A stretch of 64,000 bases of DNA, from positions 11,098,001 through 11,162,000 of the forward strand of contig JAGUCH010000003.1 of NCBI GenBank assembly GCA_019096065.1, given 5' to 3'. Origin of the DNA: Paracyclopina nana. Taxonomy: Eukaryota > Arthropoda > Copepoda > Cyclopoida > Cyclopettidae. How positions within the stretch are numbered: the stretch's first letter is position 1; the number at the start of each line of letters is the position of its first letter. Shown here in pieces: positions 23,631 to 35,200 of this stretch. The position numbers and the translations under genes are program-made. The notes below the pieces were generated by a model that saw nothing but the letters and a program-made list of their open reading frames with translations, did not search any database and was not told where the DNA came from.

Positions 23631-26279
23631 TCACGTCCATTCAGGTTGTCCTAGTGCAAATTGCGGATCATCGTTGCATGGGATGAAGCCGTTGGCAGGG
23701 CCCATTTGGGGATTATTCATGGGAGGTGGACAGGGGCCCATCATGGGCTGCTGCTGTTGCATTGGGGGTGGACCAGGCCCTGGGCCCATTTGCATCATGC
23801 CACAGCTGCCATTTTGATATAGGTTATTCACTGGCATGGGTTGCATGGGTCGGTTCATGTTGTTCATGGCCATGACTCCAGGCTGGATTGGCAGCTTTCG
23901 CACGCCCCTGCCAGCCTCCACGACAGTCTCGAGGGTGGGGCCGCCCCCAGGGTAATCCAGAGAGCGGCTCTGCACCCGATCCGGAAGCTGCCTTCGGCCA
24001 GTGATGGAGCCAAAAAATCCACTCACTCCCACTGGCTGAGTGCCTGGCACCACTGGCAATTTGGCCCCTCGGCTGTTCCTGTTGTGGACCGCCCTGTTCG
24101 CCCCAGCAGTCGTTCCCTGGCCGTTGCCAATGCCAAAGGCAGAGGCAAAGGGCAAATTGAAGGACTTGGAAGACTTGACCGAGGTCCTCGTTTTGGTGAC
24201 CGATGTGGTATACGTGCTGGCCATGGTGGGCCCTCCACCCACGCCCGAATTGGCGTTGGCAGGAACCTGGGGTAATTTTCTATTCCGAAAGGACAACGCG
24301 ACTGGCTTCTGATTCATTGGCAAAGGTGTGTTTGGCATTGGCATGGCGAGAGGCTTTTGAGATTCTGGCGGAGGCTGTGGAAGTCTGCGGCCAGTCGCAG
24401 CTCCGACCAGTCGGTTGATGGCCAGGCTCGGTTGGCTCCAATTTCGTCCTGATTCAGATAAATAGTTGTTCAGGCCTCTTCTGGCACCAGTCCCAAAAAT
24501 GGCACTCCTATCCAGCGATCGATTTTGAAACATTGCACCGAGAGCCGGAGCGTGGTGGCCATGATGTGTGGCCGCCGAGGCTGTCCGGTAATACGGACCG
24601 TTACTACTCTGAGGCTCCATATGCTGCTGGGGCAGGCCAATGTTGGGGTCCCAGGGCTGCTGCGTCCTTTGAGGACTGGGGGATCGCATTCGCATGATAT
24701 GCCTCGTTTCCTCGTCAGCTCTCCTCGCGGGTAATGGCGGTGGTACATATTGCTTCGGTACACTTTGATTGTTATACTCGTGCCTGGTCCAGAGGTCCTG
24801 GCGGTTGACCCAGTCGTCCCTGTACCAGTTGTCCCTTCGCATGGGTATCCTGTCCTCCGCATACGGCGATGCCACTGGCCTGCCACTGAAACGCATGTAT
24901 TTTCAAATCGAATGTATTCGCAGATGTATTTTCATTAATGTATCTTACGTGGCGTCGTATGGAGCGGAATTAGGGTGAGCTTGAGTTGGAAGCTCCCTGA
25001 GCGGGGTTTTATTGGGACTGGGAGTCCGGCTGTCCCATTTGCCGAAATATTCGTTGGCGTCTGGAGACTTCATGACAAGAGACCCTTCGTGATATGAAGA
25101 CCGCAGGGACACGTTGTCTGGCAAGTAAGCGATTTCAGTCTTGAGCATCCGCTCCTGAAAATTGGGCAATTCACATTATATACGATAGTGTAACTGAGGG
25201 GAAGCACACTTAGAAAGCAAAAACAAGCTACATGAACATTGAGTATTGGGCATGCATCACATTTTTACATATATCACATGCATTATAATCTTGTATGACA
25301 CCACATTAAATGATATATATATATATATGCAACCTCGAGCACACGTAGTTTGGTCGCTCACCTTCCTGGTTGGGCCCATCAAGCTATCTGCATCTTCGCC
25401 ATTGACATGAGGTATGCTAAGGCCCATTATTCTTTGGAGAAGCGAGCCCTTCTGTACATGTAAACACGTTACATATATGAAACTTTATCTCCATATTGTA
25501 CTATACATGTATGAGCAGAAAATCCCAGATGTTGCATTATTCAGGATGTACTACAGAATTCCTCAACTATACCGTCTATAACGTAGGATATGGCAACTAT
25601 TCTAAACTTGTTGAGGCAAATGCTTTCTTCCTCTCTGCAATTTCATACATTTGGCTCTATGGCTAACAGCTAAATCATCTAAGAACTTTCTCTCATGACC
25701 TTAATTTAAATTGCTTCATTTTTAATATATTATTGAGTGCCCAATAAGTTGTGAAAAGAGCTTTCCTCACCTGACTATCAGACATGGCCATTTTTCCAAA
25801 TTTGGTGGCTTTCCAATTCTCCAGGATGAGCAGGCCTCCATAGATCTTCCCCACAGTGAGCCTGCCCTTTCCAATCTCTGCAATCAAGTTAAAAGCCATT
25901 ACCACACCCGCACACACACAAGCTGAAATGGGGCAGATGCTTTTGGAAAAAGAGCAGCAAAGTTTACCAACCTTCTCGGGGAGGCACGAGCAAATCAATC
26001 TTCTCTTTGCCTTCATATGGCCAAACTTTGATAATAGTTTGGCGGAGTTCAAAGTCGGCCTGGTCCATTTCCTCGGCTGCCCGCATCTTGATGCTCAAGT
26101 TCTCCCTAATGAGTGCGAACAATGTGGTGGTAAAGTGGACCATGCCTTCGTCGTCAATGGGCTGGTTCATGCGTATCAACTTCTTAAAGGCCAGCCTGTC
26201 TGGACACTTGGAGCCGAAGCCGAGCGGCGGGTCCATGTTTTTAAGCATGTCGTACATTTCGGTGTAGTAGATGCGGCCC
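23631..26279 (-). CDS. cac: Cav2 C-terminal exons: pre-IQ, IQ region, long disordered tail
   Basis: Five exons: 25972-26279, 25771-25877, 25362-25451, 24949-25154 and 23631-24885 (with stop). The first continues the EF-hand-like region ([15 protein letters not shown]) and includes MALIR-like [11 protein letters not shown]. The second carries the IQ-type calmodulin site ([16 protein letters not shown]). The last two encode about 490 residues rich in Pro, Arg, Asn, Met and Gly. They include PPPLPARR, a proline motif of the kind SH3 proteins such as RIM-binding protein recognise. The extreme C-terminus is PEWT, where many invertebrate Cav2 channels end in a D/E-x-W-C PDZ ligand. The 90-nt exon 25362-25451 is in phase 0 on both sides and could be skipped. 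Confidence 0.9.
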
Positions 26280-29200
26280 CTAAGCAAACACAAGTGAATT
26301 AAGCGCGAGACAAATGCATAAATGCTAATTTCTGGCTTCAAGCATATAGCCATATACCACATACAGGATGCGGCTCTGAAACTGCACGCTGACGGCTGCT
26401 CTGAAGAAGTAAACAAATGTACAAATGTACTGTTCAAATCCGTATCCGCAAAAATCCGTACCGTTAAAATCCGTTCCGTAAAAATCAGCTCCGTGAACAT
26501 CCGCTCCCTAAATATTTTCTCCGTAAAAATCTATGCTAAAAATTAAAAAATCAATGTTTTTTCAAAATATTTTCTAGACATTTCTTTGGTACCAAAAGCC
26601 ATCTGGCTGCATCACCAAAATGTTTGTTTTTTCAGCATTTCTCTTCTGTATTTTGGCAAAAAATAGTGTAATACATATAAGTTATGGGCCATTGATTGAT
26701 AAACTAACCAACATGATTTTCTTTTAAATATCTTGGATTTTTGGCCATTTTTTGTACATTCTGGTGCAAAAAACATTAGTTTTATGGTTCTGAATTCAAA
26801 GTAATGCAACATTTGTAAGAAGATGAAATCCTAGATGGTGTTCTTAGCATAAAATTCAAGTCAATGATTTTGTACCCAAGTCAACCAGCTTGGTAGCAAA
26901 GTTCAAAAATAGAGTATACAAGTACATCATAAATATGACCAAGACTAGGATCAAGATTCATACCTTGCATCTGTTAAGTCAAGTTGCAATGATTAAACGA
27001 ATTATCAATCAACGGATTTGATCAGATATACCAACAAATGGGCCGAAACGGGTATAGCGCAGTTGCGTTTTCGGAGCCGCACCCTGTATGTACAGAATGC
27101 GGCTCCGAAACTGCACGCAGCGAAGAAGTAAACAAAAGGGCCGAATTGGGCATAGCGCAGTTGCGCTTTCGGAGCTGCATCCTGTACGTATGATGTTGTA
27201 CGCTATTATACCCCACAAAACAAATAATCCCTATTTTTTATCTATTAAATCCTGCCTTAAAATAAACTTAGCTAAAAATGAAAATTTTTTGCATTATCGT
27301 ATTCTATATGATGAACTGACTGCACACATACCTTTTTTTTAATGCACTTCTATTCCTTAACGAGATATTCAAATTTAAAGTTTGACTTTTTGTCGCAATT
27401 TCGCGTAGCTCAAATCATAAATTTTTTCTTACTTTTGATAAGTTTTTAGTTTTGGTAGCTTTAGTTATAACATTTATGACCAATTGATGTAATTTTTTTT
27501 TAAAATAATTAATTTTCATAAACACTATTTATAATATATTTTTTCTCATTTTTATGCTTTAAGTTGTTCAAAAGTATACCAATTATTTTTTCTCATTTTT
27601 TTTATATTGAAATATATATATTTCAATAAGTAATTGTATATTTTATTAATTAAATATACCATTTTTTATGTAGTTTTAATTCAAATTTTTTTTAACATGC
27701 CCTACATTTGTTATTACTTTGTTAAATATGTAATTCCCAACTAATTTGATATAGTGACTCCTGATTATTTATGTATTCATGCTGCATGCCATAACGATGA
27801 ACTTGCTCAACGGAAATCACATCTAACTGCTGTAAAGACTGCCTGGCTTCTCCAAACTATCGAATTGTATCACTTCAAATTATGGCTATATTTTATTGCC
27901 ACTTTTTCCTATCTGTTTGGATTTAGTGACTCCTAATTATTTATCTATTCATGCTACATGCCATAACGAGGAAGTTGCTCAACGGAATTCACATCTAACT
28001 GCTGTAAAGACTGCATGACTTTTCCTAACTATCGAATTGCATCACTTTAAATTATGGCTATATTTTATTGCCACTTTTTCCTATCTGTTTGGATTTAGTG
28101 ACTCCTAATTATTTATCTATTCATGCTGCATGCCATAACGAGAAAGTTACTCAACGGAATTAGTAAAATGATCCCATCTATATTACCACTAAATACATTT
28201 AGGACTTAACAGAAGTTGTGTATTTATTCCATATTTTTAAGAAATTTCAAATCTAACTTAGCAAACTGTTCAGAGATGGCTCTGCTTGCAATTCAATAAT
28301 TTTTGAAATTGTTCTTATCAATAACTTTGAATGGTTTTAGGATTTGAAAAATCATCATTAATAGATGTTGTTTGGAACAACATTAAAACTGAGTAAGCAA
28401 GTATTATTCCTCTTATTTTCACACAAAAACTGAGATTTTTTTAATATTTCAATATTTTATTCTATGTAACACAATCACTAATCACCACTCTATTTTTCTA
28501 TGACAGAACTCTTCATGACTTCAAGATTTATACTTGAAATGAGTCATAACTCATTATTGCGGAGTGAGCTTACAAATTTCAGGCTTACAGAATAATTTAT
28601 TATTTTTAGTATGTGTATTTATTATGAGAAGTGGTCCTGACAAAAATAAACATTATAGATTTTGCAATTAAAAATAAATAAATAATTCCCAACTTATTCC
28701 ATAGAATATAGAATAAAGATGAATAAAAAACAAAAATAATTAAAAATAATAATAAAAAATGGTAATTTAAAAGCAATGTACACGTATATTTAATTCCATT
28801 TTAATCTAAACTGATTATGTTTAGTAGATATTAACCTACCAATTATTTCCATATTATTTCCAACAAAAAAGGAATAAATGGAAAGAAAATAGACTGTAGA
28901 CATTATAAAAAATTAAAAAAAAATAAAAAATTAAATCCCTACTTAATCCATAGAATATGGAATAAGAACAAATAAAGTAGTACTATAGCCAAATTACAAT
29001 AATTAATAAGTCTCTAATTTGTTAATATTTTTTTTTTTAATTAATCATGCGCTATCCTTAGAGTGTGAATGGCATATTGAAAACAAAAAATAACTCATAT
29101 CTTTGTTTTTTAGTGATCCCTATTTCTGATTTCATATGTTTAGCGATATCGTTACGCTTTTATTGCCACTAGTTGACACTAATCGGGATTTCAATACACT

Positions 29201-32200
29201 ACGAAATCCCTATATTTGAACAACTATTTTTCATTTTGTTTTGTGGGGTAGTTGTAAGGAGGCAAAATTACAAAAAGTATCCGAAACCGATAAAGGCTCT
29301 GCATTCCCCCTCGAGATTTCAGGAGGAGGAGAAGGCTCAACAAAGGCTTCACCTTGCAAAATATGGCCTTATCCACGCGCAACTCACTTCAAAGTAAATA
29401 GAAAGTTTGCCCCCAATGTAGTTCTGCTTACTCTGCGCTCGGGTCGTATTCAGCCCAAATACGGATGAACTCGTCCAAGTGGTGGGCTCCCAAGATGGAG
29501 GAGTCGCGCGTGAGGTAGTCAAAGTTGTCCATGATGACAGCCACGAACAAATTCAACATGAGGAACGAGCAGAGGAAGATGAAGGAGACGAAGTAGAGGT
29601 AGGAGATTTGCGAGCCGCAAGTCTTGTCCGGGTCGATGTATTTGCCCGTGGTCTCATTCATCTTGTGCGACCTCGGATCACACGGCCGGCCAGCCTCGCA
29701 GGCCAGCATGATGCTAGGCCAGGCCTCGCCAGTCGCACACCTTGAGTCAGTCAGTATTTAAATTCAAATTCATTACTTTTTAATTTCCAAATATGTACCT
29801 GAAAAGGACGATGATGCCCGAGCCGAAGGTGTGGAAATTGACATGCCTATTGTACTCGGTATCCGGATTGAAGCCAATGTTGCCAAACACCTGCATCCCA
29901 ATGATGGTGTAAATGAAGAAGAGCATGGCAATCAAGAGGATGACGTAAGGCAAGGCCTTGAAGGATTGCACAAAGGTCCACAGCAGAATGCGAATGGTGT
30001 AGCCTTGCCTCAGCAGCTTAACCAGTCTGGCAGCTCTGAACAGTCGTAAAAAGCCAACGTTGATGAAGTTTTGCTGCAACGAGAAACACCGCTCAATCTC
30101 GATCCCAATGGTGGCAAATCATGCCAATAATGTGTGCTCACAGCAAATTCCACCATGAGGGCGTCCACGATGCTGCCAACGACTGTCACGAAATCAAAGG
30201 TGTTCCACGAGTCTTTGAAGTAGCTCTGGAAGTAGGGAAAAAAGCATGGACTGCAATTACACCAATTTTCATGTGCCAGCTTTTTAATCTACTACGGTAG
30301 CACAATTAGGAGTTGAAAATTGCATGACTTGCTACTTTCTTACATGGGATCGAGAGAGGCTACAGCTGTAGTACTAATTAGGCATAGTGCACGTACTTGG
30401 AAGCTAATTGCTGCTAAAAACATGCTCGATGGTCATTAGAGGTTGAAGGCATGCACAACTAATTATCTTTTGGGTTTCGCCTATATAGATCATTTGTCCA
30501 GGTCTCAAATGGGCATTCTCAGGGCAAAAGTTGCGCGGTCATCGTGGCACACAAGCCTATAATTGACTTGACATGGGATGCTTTGTCCTGTTTGTTATAA
30601 TAATGGAACGAGCACGGTTATGATGGTCTTGGCCATAGTTTTGTTTGCAGTGGCAGGTTTTTTTGCTTGCATTACTGTAGTACATTAAAGAGGAAAAGGA
30701 GAAAAGCAAATAATGGAATATAGTATATCGTACACACTATGCTGGTGGACACAACAGGGACACATCTTGTGGGTGGTAACGTAGTAGTTTTTTTAATATG
30801 AAAAAGGAGGTGGTAATTAATACGAGTGTAACTGTGCTGTACACAACATTCAGTAAGTAGGGACGATGAGAGATCACATTTAGCAGAATCCAGCAGCTCT
30901 CGTTTTTTTCACATCTACTATTTACCCCTGGTCCATAAGAGATCAACTTGAGCACACACTCTATCGTGAAGCAGAGCGTGAACGTCATGTTCATATAGCT
31001 GAGAATGTCCACGAGAAGGAGAGGGGCTCCGTGGTACTATAAAGTGAATTGGAAAACAAGGCAACTCGTCAAAAGATTACATAGCATAGAATAGTAGTAG
31101 TGATCGTGATGCAGGAGAATATATATGCCCCTTTTTCGTCGTCGTACTATGTGTGTATAGAGTGCAGCGTTTGCATATCTTTGATCATGCCACTCAAGAT
31201 CATCAAGGCTTATTCCTCTGAATGTACAGAATGCGGCTCAGAAAATGCACGCTGCGGGCTGCTTTGAAGAAGTAAATAAATGGGCCGAATCGGCTGAAGC
31301 GCGGTTGCAATTTCGGAGCCGCATTCTGTATACACATTTTAAATACAGGACGCGGCTCAGAAAACGTACGCTGCGGGCTGCTTTGAAGAAGTAAATAAAT
31401 GGGCCGGATCGGCTGAAGCGCGGTTGCAATTTCGGAGCCGCATCCTGTATATGCATTTTAAACACAGGATGCGCCTCAGAAAATGCTCGCTTCTGGCTGC
31501 TATGAAGAACTAAATAAATGGACCGAATCGGCTGTAGCGCGGTTGTAATTTCAGAGCCGCATCCTGTATATGCATTTCAAGTACACACAAGATAATAACA
31601 ATAGCGAGAAAAAGAGGGGAAATGTGCTTTAGAACTGGCTACGTCTCAATTCAATATAAATCTGTGGCATTATTTCTAGCATAATAAATGCATAAGTTGC
31701 TAGTCATGATTGTTGTAGTACTACATATGTATCAGTAAAGATGTAGTAGTAGTTGTACTAGTAATGAAGACGTTTAGGGCACACTGCAAGAAAATGATGT
31801 ATATGCGTGTGTTATACATATAGGAAAAAAGCAGGCTTTGCTCCCACAGAAGAAGAGAGAATAAGGAATGAGCTTCAGCCTTTATATGTAGTAGTAGCAA
31901 ATATGAATGAGTGAAGGCAAACCGAAAGCAGTATAACCAAGTGTATTAATACATAGCCTATCATCACCAGCCGCTGGTCATTGACCGGCTGCTTACCCTG
32001 ACCCCATAGGCGTAAATTTTCAGACAGGCCTCGAGTGCGAACAGACTCGTGAGAGCCGTGTTCATGTAGTGCAGAATTTGTGCAAACATTTCGGGTTGTC
32101 TGTAGTACTGCGCATGAAACATAGCTTTATCAAACTGCACCACATATAATTATTATGCACATCTTCATAGCATGATAACACCACACTGTTGGTCAGCAGT

Positions 32201-35200
32201 TGCTGGATTTGGGCTTACCTTCATCATCAGGAGAATGGTATTGAGTACGATGAGGGTCATGATGAAGTACTCGAAAGGAGTCGACTCCACGATCCTCCAG
32301 AGCCTGTATTTGAAGCCAACTCTCTCCTCTGGCATATATCTCTCGAGGGGCGTGGCATTGATGGCAAAGTCGATGCAGGATTTCTGAAAAATGCAAAAAG
32401 TAGCAGCATTTTTGGTATACTACTACAAACATAGAGTATGGCGGAGACAAGCCAGTCATTCAGAGTTGACGGATTGTTTGCCCAGCACAAACAATTAAGG
32501 AGAAATGCAAAGAAGAGGAGGAGGAAGATATAATTGGCATACCTGATTTTTGTCAATTTCGGCCTCCTCCAGCTCAGCCTCGCCCTGCTCTTGGAACGTG
32601 ATGATAATGAGAGCAACGAAAATGTTGACAAAGAAGAACGGGAAGACGATGAAGTAGACAATGTAGAAGATGGACATTTCCACCCTGAACAGGGGAATCG
32701 GGCCTTGGTCCTCAAACGTGGCTGCCATGGACTGCTCCAGAATGCTGAAATCAACCATATAGTAAAAGTCCTCATCATAAGCCAGAGGAGGGACAGACTT
32801 TTTCGATAGATGGCGCTTTTTGAGCAAGTGTTTTTGGAAAAACTGACGCGCACCAAACTTGTCAAGTGATTACGAATGGCAATTTGATTGGCTGATCAGC
32901 GGAGCCTAGCTAGAAAAATTTGGATTCAACAATACAAAGAGCTTGAAAATTCACATGAGTTGCATATGGCTTTAGGACTTGAAAGGGTGCCATTTTATCT
33001 GTAGCTTATGTCACATTTTTGAAGTTTACGCCATACGTACTCCAAAGGCCAAACGATTGCCAATTTTCGGTCGTCTATGTAGCGCAGCCATGTCAAATGT
33101 ACTTGCTAAAGTTGCCGCGCTAGATGGCGCTGTGAATCTAGCGACTTTGCGCCTTTGGCTTATAGAGTTAGCTATAGATTCTACGCATCTGAGAACACTT
33201 TTTTTGTTCAGTTAGGCATTTTAACTTAGCTTAGCAAGCAAGCTAGAGCTACATAAGATTAAGCAAAGTTAGGACTTACGCTGGCCACCCCTCGGTGGTC
33301 TGAACGGCAAACAAGGTCAGCATGGCCGTGGGCACATTGTCGTAGTGAAACTTTTGCCTCTTCCAAACGCGAGGAAGAACAGTGGGCGGAAAATTATCGT
33401 TTTGCGAATTGAACAAGAAGAATTCTCCCCTGGAAGCAGAGAAAAAGAGGCAAAGATTAATGGAGCTCCATGCAGAAGAATGAACTCCTCTTTTGAATTC
33501 CAAGGCTGCTCGCTTTTTTTGTTCCAAAAGAGAGGAAAACTCACTGGCAATCATTGGCGTCCTCCTTGCTCATGTCGTTGCAGTAGAAAAACTTTCCATT
33601 GAATAGTTGAACGGCTATCACAGCAAAAATGAAGTGGAAGAGCAAGTAGACGACCAGGATGTTGAACACGTTCTTCAGAGAGTTGATGACACAATCAAAG
33701 ACAGCTTTCAGCTTGGGAACCCTTTTGATGGTTTTCAAAGGCCGAAGCACGCGAAGGACTCGCAGGGACTTCATCGTGCTCAAATTCTCACCTCCGGCGC
33801 TCCCACTGTAAAAAACCAGGAAAAATTGCTTCAGCTTTACATACAGATATTTTGCATAGGCCTGATTCTAATTGGATTAGCCCGCTTTTTTGCAACGCAA
33901 ACTACCCGATGAGCCACTCGAGGAAATGAATATAGATTGTCCCCCCTTTTTCCCTACTCTTAATATTCAGCCATAGTCTTGTAGTATTAATCCGCTAGAT
34001 GGAGCTGTAATTTGTTTTTGTGAAAATTGGGTGCTAGACAAAGCTATTTTCGCCAATCGACCACCAAAAAGGCCAAAAACAAGAATCGCAAGGAAATCCA
34101 CTTCTGGTATCTTGGTCACCTCATTGCATTGGTGCGCCATCTAAAGTGCAAAACTCAAGGTGACTTGCTAGCACCTATAATCCCTTTAAAAGAGCACAAC
34201 TCCAGCTAATTTATGTCATGAAATATGCTACAGCTAAACAATTGTGATTCTAATCCGCTAGATGGAGCTGCATTTTGTTTATGCATTAATTGTTTACAAG
34301 ACAAAGCTATTTTCGCCATTTGACCTTCAAAAAGGCCAAAGTTATGGGTTGCTGTTAATTCTTACAGCTCATTGGTCTGAAATCAAATGAAACAAAAAAA
34401 TTGTTCCTCGTTAATAGAGGGTCATTTGCTCCGAAAAGCGAGGGACAATCTGTATGCATCCAGTCACAAAACAAATATCTACTATGAGTATTCGCATTCA
34501 AATGCGGAAATCGACTCGGATTCCGCCTCTTATTTGCATATATATAGTGAGTGAGGCTTACAGCATGTCCATGGCGAACGAGGTGATGGCACAGGACACC
34601 ACCAACATGTCCATGACGTTCCACAGCTCTCTCAAGTAGGATCCCGGATGGAGGATGACACCGTAGTCGATGATTTTCAAAAAGACCTCGACAGCAAAGA
34701 CGCACGTGAAGCCGTAGTCGAAGTAGACCAGTTTCTGGTTCCACTCGCTGTCAGCGTTGACGGGATCTTCAGCTGCCAGAGAGATGGAGGACGCAATGAT
34801 GACCAGCATGATGAAGACGTCGAAGAGTGGGAAGGTGACAATCGTGTGAATCGTCACTCGGAAGCCGTTCTCCGACGAGAAAATGAACATGGAAGAGTAA
34901 GGCAGCACAGGTGGAGGTGCATTGGCGAGCTCTTCTTCTTCTTCCTCAGTGAGGACTTTGGCGGCTGCGGCCGCGGCCTCGGCCTCCTCTTGGGCTCGCC
35001 TCCTCGCGGCCTCCCTGAAAAGACCAGCCTTGATTAGAACAGATGGCCAAGAATTACCATATACGACATGCACAGCATATACAGAATGCGGCTCCGAAAA
35101 TGCACTCTGGGGGCTGCTCTGAAGAATTAAATACATCGGCCGAATTGGCTGCAGTGCGGCTGCAAATTTGGAGCCGCACTCTGTATGTATGTACAGAAAG

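Noticed and set aside
27187-29431. Possible transposon coding region in the AT-rich intron
   Set aside because: No long frame, no transposase or reverse-transcriptase motif, no terminal repeats apart from the listed tandem repeat.
30737-30925. Continuation of the IVS2-B frame beyond the donor at 30925
   Set aside because: The frame runs on into hydrophobic residues, but this is intron read-through; the phase-0 donor and the exact 37-residue match with the partner exon fix the end.
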